Positions 11,177 to 23,289 of a stretch of DNA of 64,000 bases are shown here, piece after piece (within the stretch, counting starts at the first letter, position 1; the number at the start of each line of letters is the position of its first letter). The position numbers and the translations under genes were made by a program. The stretch is from Siphonodentalium dalli (taxonomy: Eukaryota > Mollusca > Scaphopoda > Gadilida > Siphonodentaliidae): positions 131,385,129 to 131,449,128 of the forward strand of contig CP136064.1 of NCBI GenBank assembly GCA_032622095.1. The letters run 5' to 3'. The notes below the pieces were generated by a model. That model had not been told where the DNA came from. It saw nothing but the letters and a program-made list of their open reading frames with translations, and searched no databases.

Positions 11177-11960
11177 TCATATAATTAGAGTGCTATATTG
11201 CTCAAACATGTACCTCCCCCCCTTGTTTTTGGAAGCAACATCCCAGGTGGTGCCATTCAATTCAGAATTGCGAGCGAACCGAGCAATTCTCTTTTCTTTA
11301 TCCGTCAGTTCTAAGAATCCAGCCGATTTGAGATGCGAGGAGACTAACTCCCTCTCCGCGACATAACGACCTGCACTGGAGGAGGCCCACTCCGAAGATG
11401 GCAAGACAACCAACATTAAGAGTTAACTAACTGCTGTTCGCCAATGCAAATGGCAGATAACCTGATGCCCAATCTGTGGAGAGCCCATTAGCCCAAATGG
11501 GTTATACAACTATAAGCGAGTCAAGCTATCGGATCAGAGGGAGCCCCCACCATCGCATGCTGCAGGTGGTCATGCCCAAGCTAATATCCTGGCCAAGCTG
11601 GAGGGTGGGGAAAGGTCATTGTTCTCCTATCCCTTCAGTGTTCACGGAGGAGTGGCAGGCAAGGCCGCATTTTGTTGTTAAGGCAAGCGTGGCCAGGGGG
11701 ACGCGGCGCTTTACCTCATGGATACGGCCCCTGCCCTATGCTTAAGCTGCCGGAGGCCCATCTGCCGGTGTCGATTTGTAGGCACGCGATTTGGCAGCTT
11801 TAGCGCCCAGAACCGCTGGCGTTTGGTGGGGGACAAAATCCGACAAATGTCCTGGAGGTCCCAAGTACCCTGTCTTCTCCACCAGACGTTTCCCCACAGA
11901 ATGATTGTACCGCCGAGGCGTAATTGGAGGAGCGTGAACTGGTCCTGCCCTTAGAACAGT
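11177..11960 (-). pseudogene. Coding debris inside the TIR element
   Basis: The minus strand reads LVSSHLKSAGFLELTDKEKR then IARFARNSELNGTTWDVASK in an open frame ending near 11177. Upstream, proline- and alanine-rich stretches continue in shifting frames broken by stops (for example LRAGPVHAPPITPRRYN near 11950). The local base composition differs from the AT-rich flanks. It looks like a dead element protein, perhaps gag-like, but I recognise no family. Confidence 0.3.
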
Positions 11961-11978
11961 TATCACATGTTCACATGT

Positions 11979-12465
11979 CTCTGAGGTACCTATGTATCAC
12001 AATATACACATTGCGTATATATATATATAAAATGATATAATATATATATCCGGGGGATATATATATTAAGTTTTCCTCATGAGACCATGTCAGAAGGCCC
12101 TACCATAGCTGCGCCCATCAATCCAATGGTCGGAGCCAGATCACAGCTCCCTGTCATGATCCAACGTATCACTAAATATAGATATATAACCCCACAGAGA
12201 ACATGTCGCATGTCTCTGAGGTACCTATGTATCACAAGATATCATTGCAGAAATACGGTGATACAAATCTTTTGCATACTATATAGATATATAAAATGAT
12301 ATAATAGATATATCATGGTGATATATAAGTCATCATGAGATCATGTCATAAGACCCTACCAAAGCTGCGCCCAACAATCCAATGGTCGGAGCCAGAGCAG
12401 AGATCCCTGGCACAATCTAATGTATCATTAAAGATATATATATAGCCCCTCAGAGAACATGACCA
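11979..12465 (+). repeat. ~235 bp direct duplication
   Basis: CTCTGAGGTACCTATGTATC at 11979 recurs at 12214. Both copies go on to an AT dinucleotide stretch, CATGAGACCATGTCA-like sequence, GCTGCGCCCA and CAATGGTCGGAGCCAGA. The copies are diverged, so the duplication is old. Confidence 0.75.
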
Positions 12466-13344
12466 ACAGCCATGAGCATCGGAAGCGCATGGCCGAACAC
12501 CGCAAGTGACCAAAGCATCCAATGAGAAAGCAAACCGCTACTCTCAGGTGCCAAATAATAATGTCGGTACAATTATTAATTTTGGAGAAATTTCCCAACG
12601 ATCACCATCCTTTGGAATGGAGATAGACAGCAAAATGTGCAATCACAAGTATTATGTTCAGCCTAAATCCACACACATTACTATTATTAGGCCATTACTA
12701 CCACTAGGCACCTGAGAGCAGTCCACGTTCCCAGCGGAATACCCACCGCGATCCGATTCTAAGAAATGAAGGTGCGCCTTCTACAACCGAAATCAGTTCA
12801 AATGATGTACAATGTAGTCAGATGATAAACACAGGTAAATTTTCACGGTCACCATACGGAATATTCAGGTCTGAGCCTCTGCCCCCCCAAACATGCAGCA
12901 GAACGACCTAGGTGTGTGATAGGTCGGTTAGTGTGAAGCATGCAGCAAACTAGGGGAAGACCTGCTCTAAAAATGGCTCCCCTAGGAAGGAAACGAATGA
13001 AATTATCATCCTTCTAGTAAAGGATACACATCCCTTTTATAATGTTGTTTTATTTTAATTTGAAGAGCCAAGATAGAGAGGAACTCCCCCTACCTAAGTG
13101 CTTAAGGCATGCTTAAGGCATGTTTAAGGAAGAGAGGACAAATCCAGCATAGACCGAAATGCGCAGAGTTGGCAGCATGGTTTCAGGCCCTTATGATCAG
13201 GCATCTGGTGCCATGGGGATGGGATCCACTCGTACGGGGTGGTCCCCTGCCTGCGTCTTAGGAAAGGTCGGTAATGCTGGTCAATGAGCTTCCTCGAAAG
13301 TTTAGCTGGACAGCGCAAACATCTTTGGCTGTTTTATTGTCTAT

Positions 13345-13615
13345 GTGCCAGATAATCAAATTGATATGGGCAATAGAAGTATGAAGAGCCATGCTGATGG
13401 ACTCTTGTCGGAAAGGCTATTGGCAGTGGTCGTGGGACACGTGACAATATAAATGCTTTCCATGTAAATATGCTTCATTATGTGCAGATAATCAAATTGA
13501 TATGGGCAATAGAAGTATGAAGAGCCATGCTGATGGACTCTTGTCGGAAAGGCTATTGGCAGTGGTCGTGGGACATGTGACAATATAAATGCTTTCCATG
13601 TAAATATGCTTCATT
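13345..13615 (+). repeat. 136 bp tandem duplication
   Basis: GATAATCAAATTGATATGGG starts at 13351 and again at 13487, and TGCTTCATT ends both copies 136 bp apart. The two copies are almost identical, which implies a recent local duplication inside an otherwise decayed element. Confidence 0.9.
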
Positions 13616-14575
13616 CATATGTGAAGTCTATTCGCCATATCAACGGTATGAAAGGTCGGGACACGTATATGTTTGAAAATTCATTGAGACTCCAGCTAGT
13701 CCATGAATACCTTCAAAACACCTACCATGCCCTTTATGAACAATGCATGCTGTATTGGATGTACATATGCAGCCTGTTCTTGTACATGGGTCAGCCATTA
13801 AGTTTTAATTGTCCACACCCGATCGCACAGCGTAGTGCACCCACGACAACATACCTGAACAAGTGTTGTAATGGGGAAAGTCGGCATTTGCATTCGGATT
13901 TTATTCAGTAATCTCGAATGGGACTTTTTAGCCTGACAAACTTGGTATCGGACCAAGTTCTGATTTCTGTCAGAATACCCTGACCAGGGTGCGATCCCCG
14001 GTCCGCTAGCACATGGCTGAGATTGTTACATTGAAGTTGATGCACCGTTACGAGAATCAAACCATGAGCAGAATTATAACACTTGTCAAATATCAATCTC
14101 TGTCAATTTATTAAAGTAATAATGACACTACTGTTATTCTTAGGTACCTGTTTTGACATTGATAAACCAAGATGTAATCAACTTTAAGTTCAAATGTGAC
14201 CAACACATCTGGATCAGTTGTATTGAACCATAAAACAACAAAGTATTATGTGAAAGAATGTTGTTCATAACATTATGATAGATAGCGTCAGTAGCGATGT
14301 AATTATTGCTAAATAAATGTCCACGCGTAAATAAATTACCACGAAATTAGGTGACTTCCGGTAGCGAATCACGTGGCATTTTTTATATCTGACAAATTCT
14401 ATCATACCTTATAGATGCTATAATAATTACATAGATGTATTGCTCACAATAATCTATGCGCCTCGTAAGGCCTTGAAATGGCGGCTGATTATGGCGAAAT
14501 GTCGATTTTCATATTCGATAAATTTTTTAAGTTAGCCACCTGTTCGAAAACACGGACAATTGTAGCAAGGACGCG

Positions 14576-14829
14576 GATCCCCACTATTGAAGATCCCCCC
14601 CCTAGCAGCTGATACAGTGCTTAAGTAGGTACACCTTTCACATTTCAGTTCGGTCGTGGTGTTTGTTTCTTCAATACGGCGAAATCTGGTCACAAAACTT
14701 GACATATATGGATTAGAGTTATATCCCGTAGTTCTGTTCGGAGCGCCGAGTAGAATACAGCCAAATGTCAAACCGAATAATGCCGAACATCTTTCGGTAT
14801 GACTCGGGGGATCTTCAATAGTGGGGATC
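14576..14829. mobile_element. 254 bp MITE with 24 bp perfect inverted ends
   Basis: GATCCCCACTATTGAAGATC followed by CCCC at the left end is exactly mirrored at the right end by GGGG and GATCTTCAATAGTGGGGATC. No clear target duplication is visible in the flanks. It is nested in the larger TIR element. Confidence 0.8.
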
Positions 14830-15655
14830 AGACAAATTGCACAATTGTATGTTTGAAGCGAAACGGTCCGTGAATTCGAAACAATAATTTAAAAAACGAA
14901 CGCGTAGGCAACCAGTAATTATTGTATCGATAAATTGAATTTGTTGTCTAGTTATTAAACGACAAATTCGGAACAATACTCCCTTTAGACTTCCGTTCGG
15001 TTTCGTAGCAGAAAATAAACTGATTAATTCAATCTGTAAAGGTTATAGTACACCAATTATCAAAAATTATCAAAAATTATCCCCCTTGGTGTGCTGTCAC
15101 CCACACTCAAGTCAGCATAAAATCACATCTGGCAGCTGAATGGTTGATTATGATTGGGATAAAATTAATGAAAAAATCAAAGCCACCATGGAAATATTAT
15201 ATCTAGATGAATATTGATACAGAGTGGGTGAAATAATGAACCTGGCATTTTATAATAATGGGGGTATGTTTGAAAATTTGGTGATGAATTTTTCTGCGAA
15301 ATTAGGGCAGTATCAAAAGCGGTAAATTTAAAGGTGGAAAACCAACACGTACCTATTAAATTTTTTGGGTCAAATTGGGTCCGAAGGGCCATTCTTCAAA
15401 ATTGACTAGGTTAGAAAGTTCCTGAATTCACAAGGAATCGAGCATAGCCCCGGACGTTAACACTGTCGCCTATGGAGAATAATTGGTGTCCTGTAACCTA
15501 TAGTGCGTTATATTGGGACTGCGCATGTGTGACTGATTCCGAGCAAGCCAATGGTAGGCGACCACAAAAAGTTAACCCCTTTCTACTATGGTTTACAAAC
15601 GCAGGACATATATCCATATAGTTCAGTGTGAACAGCTTCCTTTAGCGGAAATATG

Positions 15656-16600
15656 TGGCTTACTGACTCCAAATTCATTACAATTTACAAATAACGAAAA
15701 GTCGATGGTTCTTTATTATTTATGTAATCACAGGACAATTCAATGTCATATATCTTCATACCTTTATGTGTTTAATTATTTATTGAATAAAATAAAAAAT
15801 ATATTGTGAATAAAATTTCAAATCAAATGAAAAAATGTCAATATGTGACCCACTTACAGTACAGTTAAGTTATAGCTCTCTTGCAAATTTATACAATGAT
15901 ATGGGACTTCTCATTTGTCAATCACAGCACTTGTATTATAGGCCCCAAAAAATACTTGTTTGTTTCCAATTACGAAGCCAAAAATGTCCATGTACATTTT
16001 ACATGTAGGGATTTTTTTTTTTAAACTATATGTAGATCTTAAACTTTTCTTACTTCAAAGTATGTGAAGCCTGTCTGTATTATGTGGGAAAGAACTGAAT
16101 CCAGCTCAATAAAAAAGGTGACTAGTTATATAAATTTTGACAGGACATAGGCTCCCATTACAAAATAGCAGATAGATATTGAAGAGTCTCCCAAAAGTAC
16201 TTACAACTACAAACTGCCCCCATTCTTACAAAAGTTCAATGTTTGATACCATAATAGTGTTACACCTTTTAATGCCTACCTATCACTCAAATTTTCAACT
16301 ACAGAATATAGAATATATCACTTGTCATATAATTACAAACTCATTTAAATTGTATACACCCCTTCACATTTCACACCCCTTCACATATCAAAATGAGTCA
16401 TTAAACGTATATGGGCTCAAACGTGGACGGTAGGCCTAAAGACTTTGTTTTATACTTGTTTATGTTCCCTATTTGGGATGTTATTTAGATTTTTCTATGT
16501 TTGTTGACCATTGACTACAGTTTGATGCCTTTTGTGAGCATAATTTTCACACTTAATTAGGCTAATGACTCATTGAATTAAATTAAAAACTTCAACTACT
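15656..16600. other. AT-rich intron, nothing recognised
   Basis: Simple AT-rich sequence. I see no exon, RNA gene or dated repeat. Confidence 0.4.
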
Positions 16601-16609
16601 TGGTAATAT

Positions 16610-17190
16610 ACATGAATGGCCATGTTTTTTTCACCGAATGATGCCAAAATGACTCGCTCCCATTTACATGTCATCAGCCTTGATAAATTTCATAATGATC
16701 CGACTTGTAGCCCATGCCAAAGGATTTAGTCATGCAAAGAGTAAAAACCAATGGCTGCAGGCAGCCTTGCTTTATGGCCAAATGACCCCAAAATGACTCG
16801 TTCCCATGTACATGTCATCCATGACAAATTCCATGATGATCCGACGAATAGTTAGGCCTGTAGCCTGTGCTAATGGATTGGATTTTTAAATCCAAGGTGG
16901 CCACTGGTGGCCATATGTTTTTGCCGAATGACCCCAAAATGATTCGTACCCATTATCCCATCTACATGTCAATGTCAACAGCCATGGTAAATATCATAAT
17001 GATCCGACCAAATGACTTGTTGCCCATGCCAAAGGATTTAGTCATACAAAGAGTAAAAACCAAGATGGCTGCCAGCAGTATCCAAATTGTAGTTATCGAT
17101 CGGAAACCAAAATTGTTAGCGGACAGACGGATGGATGACCAGCAAATGGATGGATGGACAGATGGACAGACTGATTACATACATGTAATA
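16610..17190 (+). repeat. F1 fragment, core units and tail
   Basis: Three or four diverged 164 bp units (CCAAAATGACTCG, CCCATGCCAAAGGATTTAGT, CAAGATGGCTGCC) run into a GACAGACGGATGGATG tail. The right-end hairpin is not clear. A 91 bp hairpin copy follows at 17246-17337. Confidence 0.7.
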
Positions 17191-17245
17191 CAACCTTTTT
17201 TTCAAAAAGGCAACAATGTTAATTTGATACTAAGATGAGGTCTAA

Positions 17246-17337
17246 GCAGAATGAGGTCCACAGAGGGTTAATTTAGTTCTGCAAGCCCACTGTGTGGGAT
17301 AGCATTACTAAATTCACCCTCTGGGGACCTCATTTTG
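17246..17337. repeat. 91-bp-type hairpin
   Basis: CAGAATGAGGTCCACAGAGG faces CCTCTGGGGACCTCATTTTG. The length and arms match the other family members. Confidence 0.7.
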
Positions 17338-17809
17338 AAAATGACAGACACACTATTTCAAGGCTTGGTAGGATATGAATATTATGAATAGGTATACTAC
17401 TAAATGATCAAATGGTATCTGTGGTTTTAAGCGATATACATGTAATGTCAAACTTTGGCATTTGGACATGAGCACCATAATTTGAAAGATTTTGTTTTAT
17501 ATAAACACCAGAAATTCTGACTGAAGCTAACTGCAAAAGGCTGGATAATTTACAGACATTAATATGAATACATTTGTGTTGCGCATTTAAAATGACTGAA
17601 TCCAACCAGCAATGGTCAAGAATCATTTTGAGAAATATCCACAATTACAGCTGTCATCATGAGACTGAATGCAATTTCAGACACTTATTCTGTACAAAAG
17701 AATTGCGCCATGAATATTAAGTTGAGCGATCTGCTACCATAAATCAGATTCATGTATTTGGCATTTATGAAGAATAATTTTCTATATATAGCATCAAAAA
17801 AGCAACAAC

Positions 17810-18741
17810 AATGTCCATGACACTGTAGTTCAACTTTGCGAAGAAGTTAAATTTTTGTGCTGAGCAATGAATGGAATGATGAATTGAATTTTGAAATCCA
17901 AGATGTCCACTGGCAGCCATGTTTTTCAGCCAAATGAACCCAAAATGACTCGTTCCCATCTACATGTCAATATCAACAGCCATGACACATTTCATAATGA
18001 TCTGACCAAAGGTACGACTTGTAGCCTGTGCCAAAGGATTAAGTCATGCAAACAGTAAAATCCAAGATGGCTGTGGACAGCCATGTTTTATGGCCGAATG
18101 ACCCCAAAATGACTCATTCCCATCTACATGTCAATGTCAACAGCCATGACAAATTTCATAATGATCCAACAAAAGGTACAACTAGTCACCCGTGCCAAAC
18201 GATTTAGTCACGCAAAGAGCAAAATCCAAGATGGCTGCCAGTGGCCATGTTTTATGGCATAATGACCCCCAAAATGACTCGTTCCAATCTACAAGTCAAT
18301 GTTAACATCCCTGACGAATTTCATGATGATCCAACCAAAGGTACAACCTCCAGACCGTGCCAAAGGATTTAGTCATGCAAAGAGTAAAATCCAAGATGGC
18401 TGCTGGCCGCCATGTTTTATATCCGAATGACTCCAAAATAACTCGTTCCCATCTAGATGTCAATATTAACATCCACGACATATTTCATGATGATCAGACA
18501 AACACTCCGGCCTGTAGCCGTGCTAATGGATTGCATTTTGAAATCCAAGATGGCCACGGCAGCCATGTTTTTTGGCCGAATGATCCCATGCCAAAGGATT
18601 TAGTCATGCAAAGAGTAAAATCCAAGATGGCTGCTAATGGAAATTGTTGACGGACATCTCCACACACACACATTCTAGCACACATGGAAGACGATACCAA
18701 GTTTGGCAACAGCTCAAACTTTACAAGTAAAGTAGAGCTAA
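17810..18741 (+). mobile_element. F1 element, compact complete copy
   Basis: The left end is ATGTCCATGACACTGTAG, followed by about four core units (CAAGATGGCTGCC; CGTTCCCATCTACATGTCAA-like). The tail is GTTGACGGACATC with a CA repeat. The right end AGCTCAAACTTTACAAGTAA then AGTAGAGCTAA gives a hairpin plus CTAA. It lies in the intron between exons at 19314-19200 and 7587-7319. Confidence 0.75.
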
Positions 18742-19199
18742 AAATGGTAAGCTCACATCTAGAGGTCACCCAAAGGATCCATATGAAGTTTGGTGACGAT
18801 TGGATGAGGGATGTGGCCTGTAGGGTGTGCCAAAGGATTTATTGATGCAAAGAGTAAAATCCAAGATGGCTGCCAGTGGCCATGTTTTTTGGCCGAATGA
18901 TCCGAAAATGACTCGTTCCCGTCTACATGTCAATATTAACATCCATGTTATTTAAACATGAACCCACTTCCAAGGTCTTTAGTCCCTTAATAAATGAAAT
19001 GCAGGACTCACACCTATCAGTAAACTGGTATTAAAAATAAATGGATACTCCTAAAATCAGAAGTTGAAACCAAATTTTATAAAATCCGCTCAAATGTACT
19101 ACAATAAAGTTATCATTTGGATAAACATCTGAACAGACAGATAATACTGATAAATATAGTCTGTAATGTTTTAAGGAGACAGAGATAAATTTAGCTGAC

Positions 19200-19314
19200 C
19201 TGTTATGACAATGGTTCCATTCGGTGTGTTACGAACGACAACCGATACATCTGATGCTGTATGACCAGGTGTGGGAATAACCTCAATGTTCTCATCTATC
19301 TCGTATGGTATTCC
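19200..19314 (-). CDS. MBLAC1-like exon with PTPGH motif
   Basis: The acceptor is a strong pyrimidine tract ending TCTCACACAG and the donor is GTCAGC. The exon starts in phase 0 and ends after one base of a glycine codon. It encodes GIPYEIDENIEVIPTPGHTA then SDVSVVVRNTPNGTIVITG. The histidine in PTPGH is a metal ligand of the metallo-beta-lactamase fold. The DVSVVV strand after it is characteristic of MBLAC1. The frame joins cleanly to both duplicate upstream exons and to the last exon. Confidence 0.9.
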
Positions 19315-19399
19315 CTGTGTGAGACAGAATGGAAAGAAAATGGGAAAACTACAAATAAGTGAGTGGTATTTACATAATAATTTTTTCCAGTCTTGCATA

Positions 19400-21950
19400 A
19401 ATCTTTAAAATAATGTCAATTTGGAAAATTACCAGTCATTTTACTGGAGTCTGGGAACCTAGTACATTTATTGGTTAATATTTACATAGCCCATTTGTAT
19501 TACACTAAATCCTGTTTGGTGATTGTCAACTGTCAATTAAGTCACCCGTTTTATATCCCAATAACACCACACAACATCAGAAATTGTTGACCTACCTATA
19601 TAAATCACTAAAAGCATGCAAGCAGAATAATTGGACGAATTACATCTGAAGCCAGTTATTTATATCAATCACATTATTGTTGCAAAGTGCTTGTAAATCT
19701 TATATTGGGCTGACTTAATGTGCTGCGTGGGCTAGTCTCAAATTCTCGGCAGATTTTATGAAAATAAATAAGCATACTCAGCTTTTTTATGGGCATAAAT
19801 CATCAAAATGCTATATAAATAGAAGAAATGAATGTAGTGGGTGTGTGTACATGTGTTATTGGGGGATATGTGGTTGTTGTGTGGTGCTGTGGTCATTGGG
19901 GGCACATTTAGTGTGTAAACCAATTTGCAGTTTACATAATGTACCCCATTGACCAAAGTGCTGTATCCTCCAATAGCACACACCCGCTACATTCATTTCT
20001 TAAATAGTTCAAATATATTGTTCAGTAGGAAATACTGCATTCACTTGAAATCCAGTAAGTGATATTGTGAAAGTTGTGTGAATAATTTAAGACTTGTGTA
20101 TTTTTGTGAGAATATAAATATTTTCTCACAAAAATAAAAAAGTTTCTTAAATTTTTATAAACGATATTATAAACCAATGTGTATTAGCTTTCCTATGTTC
20201 AAGGATGTTGTACTGATTTTTGGGAATTTAATTCTGGAAACAATATTTTATGACAATCATCAACTAGCATTATAGTCCAGTCCATTAGTAATTTTGCCAT
20301 TTTTAGATATACCATGGACAAACTATTTTCTCAGGAAGCAAATTTTGAGTGTGTTTTCTGTGTTTTATTTGTCAAAAATGCCTGAAAATCGTGATTTTTC
20401 AATATATTAAATAAATTATAAAAAAATTTGTGCATTTGATCCAATTTTGGACAGAAATTTGGTATAAAACATCAGAACCAAACAAACTAAGGCAAAAGTT
20501 GGATTGGAATAATTTAAAATGGCAACCATGGGGGTCGGGTCTTTTTACAGATCGATTAATATCAGAGTGGTTGATTGTTTGTGGCTTACAGTGTTAGTAT
20601 TTACAAGTACATATGTTTAAGGGTGAAAATTTGAAAAGAATACAACATCGAACACAAAATGCTTCGTAAAAGATACTGTACATAAGGGTATAGGTATATA
20701 TGAAAAATACTATATTGGCAGTATACACATGATCCAAGAGATTCGCCAAGAAAAACATCTGCCAAAACCATTTATGATTATCGTTCTTGTTTGAGGTTGT
20801 CCAATGTGTATCAAAGAGCGGGACCCCAATATTTGAAGCGGTGCATTTGACATTATTTCATTGTTGTTGTATATGCACACACAGATATAGAAACATTTCA
20901 GATATTGTTCGTATAGAGTGATGGAAATTTGTATGAAATTAAACAAGACAGCCAATGACGGGAGTCGCTCACCTGACTGCAAAGACTGAGAAGATTGGTA
21001 TTCTGAAGACTAAAACATTAAGTACTTGTCAAAATCACCTAAACCAAGTAGTTCTAAACTTGGACATAGCTAGAGCAGGGACATAAATAAAAAAGAACAT
21101 TCAATAATTAAATTTCCAAAAAATGTATGATTAAATTATTTTTTTATTTAAATCAAAATTGTGATATAAATGTTCAAAATTCTAAGTCATAAACCGAAAC
21201 CAAAGTTGCTGCAATTTTGAGTTGAAAAGATTAGTATCCAATGATCATCACCGATTTAGTCACCGCGATTGCTACTAATGCTTCATATGGTCCTGGGATA
21301 CCGGTGGATGTTATACATGTAACACCATTTTTTCTTTATATTTTGATTCAAAACAATGTTTTTTTTAATTTTTTGTTAAATTGACTTAGATTTCAATCTA
21401 ATGGGAATTTTTTTTTAGGTTTTTTAACTATTTAAAAAAAATCAAAATGTTTAAAAGATCAAGATATATAAAGAAAACTTAAATGCTCATTCTCGTTAGC
21501 AAAATTTTATATATGGATCTGAAAATCTGTGAATGGGTTATTATAGGTTCTATTTCATTTTCTGCATACATATTGTATATACCATTATATTATATACTTC
21601 AGTCATTAGATTCAATACACATATTTATGAAAAAATATACAGCAAATAATTTAATCTAAAAGAAACAATACCAAAAATTAAATGCCCTCTACACATCTTC
21701 TTTGAATGTACAGTCTCAAGATCTGTTTGCTTCAATTTCAACATATACTCCATCAAAAATGTTCTCTTATCTTTGAAATTACACCTCAAAATATCGTTCC
21801 TGGGTTATAAAACCTCCCGACATGTTTAAAGACAATTCTTTTGATATATGTGTACTCTTATATAAGAAATATATATACTCTTGCAAATTTAAAGATGGAT
21901 TATCTCTCTAAATAACAAATTTGAAATAGTTGCGTGGGTATAAAATAATA
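19400..21950. other. AT-rich intron with a short F2 fragment
   Basis: Mostly unassigned AT-rich sequence with long T and A runs. The only repeat I identify is a truncated F2 left end at 20944-21075 (CAAGACAGCCAATGACGG, GACTGAGAAGATTGG, GTAGTTCTAAAC). Confidence 0.5.
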
Positions 21951-21954
21951 AATA

Positions 21955-22365
21955 TGAACTGAAGACCCCTGTCCGGAAAGGCTTCTATCAATTAATTTTG
22001 ATTTTATTTTGAATATTTTATTATGAAATGATATGATTAATTGGGAAACTTTATTTGTCTATTTTTAAAACAGACCATTCGGGTGATACCATATAGCGAT
22101 AGAGAGGCTGTTCCTATGGCTACGTACCAAGTGTCAAATGTCCCAGATTGATTGGTTGTATTGTTTTATTTCATAGTTATAAGCGATAAAGGGTATAATT
22201 AATGTTTATTTGTGACAAAATTACACAATAAAATTTCTGGTCTCTGTTAACAGTAACTACTATTGTTTGTTAGCTAAACAACCACACCTTTTTAGACCAG
22301 AAAATATTCGAAATAAAATCAATATTAAACGATAGAAGCATTTCCGGACAGGAGTCTTCGATTCA
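21955..22365. mobile_element. ~410 bp element with inverted ends
   Basis: CTGTCCGGAAAGGCTTCTAT near 21969 is mirrored by GATAGAAGCATTTCCGGACA near 22331. The similarity continues inward (GATTTTATTTTGAATATTTT versus its complement) for 60-75 bp. The interior has no coding potential. Target duplication not determined. Confidence 0.7.
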
Positions 22366-22709
22366 GAATTTCAGATCTAATATTTTATACTCCGGTAACT
22401 ATATAATACATGTTTACAAAGAGATAAACCACCTTAAAGAATAGTGACCCTACACTTTCTGGTCTAATTGAACACATTAGAAACAACAAATTTACTGAAA
22501 CTGTTTTCAAAAAGAGATTGAACTCCCAAAAAGAGATTTTTTTTTAGAACAAGATGGATTGAACTCAACCCTCTCTTTGATTCAACCAACTCATAATTAA
22601 AACTGAAAAATTTGAAGAAAAAAAACAGAAAGCAACCATGTATTCTCGCTCACACTTCAATATGTCAAACTCCCACAGACAAAAGAATAAAATATAAATA
22701 AATTATAGT

Positions 22710-23190
22710 ATTCTAGAATGGTAAGATGTGTTTCAACTTGTGTCCAAAATGCCATACTTGGACAAAGGTTGCCTTCACCTTCCTGTAAATGTACGCCTAC
22801 CACATACATTGGGTGTCTTGCTGTGAGTACTGTTTCAGGTTTCAGCCTGTTTTTGGTGGATAGCTTCTCTATAAGGTGCTTCACCTACAGATGGCCGTAT
22901 CATCTTGTAGGGACTGGTTGTTTCTGGGGCTCCACACTGCCATGGGCCATGGAGCCCTTTCAGTCACTTGACGGTGACTGAGTGGGCTCTGTGTCTCATG
23001 GAGATGCTTCTCCTGGAAAGGCCAGGCTCACGCAGAGGATGGGAGGGGGGGGTGCGGTTGTCAGGGAGGGGGCATCTGGGGTGCGGCATCCTATTCGGAG
23101 GGCTGATATAGGAATGGCATTCTCATCTGGTCCAGTGTGGGTTGGTTGGATGCAGGACTGGGACAGGTGACTGTAATATATTTTGTCCCA
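22710..23190. other. GC-rich island, unrecognised
   Basis: A ~480 bp stretch of clearly higher GC sits within very AT-rich intron. It contains CCATGGGCCATGGAGCCC and GACGGTGACTGAGTGGGC. Both strands give open frames of 60-87 codons, none of which I recognise. It might be a retrocopied transcript fragment, an element end or a regulatory island. There is no adjacent poly-A tract. Confidence 0.3.
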
Positions 23191-23289
23191 ATACAATATA
23201 TGTTGAACTTATTATATACATGTATGTTGAACTTATTACATATGTTATAACTATATATTTTTGAGATCAGAATAAAAATACTAAAAAAA

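Larger units (their letters stand above)
10990..15655. mobile_element. Decayed ~4.7 kb element with terminal inverted repeats
   Basis: The left end TTTCCGCTAAAGGAAGCC plus TTCACACTGAACTATATGG (about 10998-11036) is mirrored at 15608-15655, where the complement continues much further inward. The interior is richer in GC than its surroundings at 11200-11960 and carries minus-strand coding debris, a ~235 bp direct duplication (from 11979 and 12214), a 136 bp tandem duplication (13345-13615) and a nested MITE (14576-14829). Inverted termini with coding debris could fit a DIRS-like or a DNA transposon; no reverse transcriptase, recombinase or transposase motif was recognised, so the class is open. 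Confidence 0.6.

Noticed and set aside
11718-11954. Cysteine-rich zinc-finger-like plus-strand frame (CLSCRRPICRCRF)
   Set aside because: Cys spacing fits no finger type and the minus strand shows more continuous protein-like sequence, so this is probably an antisense shadow.
13950-14010. tRNA gene or tRNA-derived SINE (GGTGCGATCCCCGG resembles a B box)
   Set aside because: No A box at the right distance and no cloverleaf; one B-box-like match is not enough.
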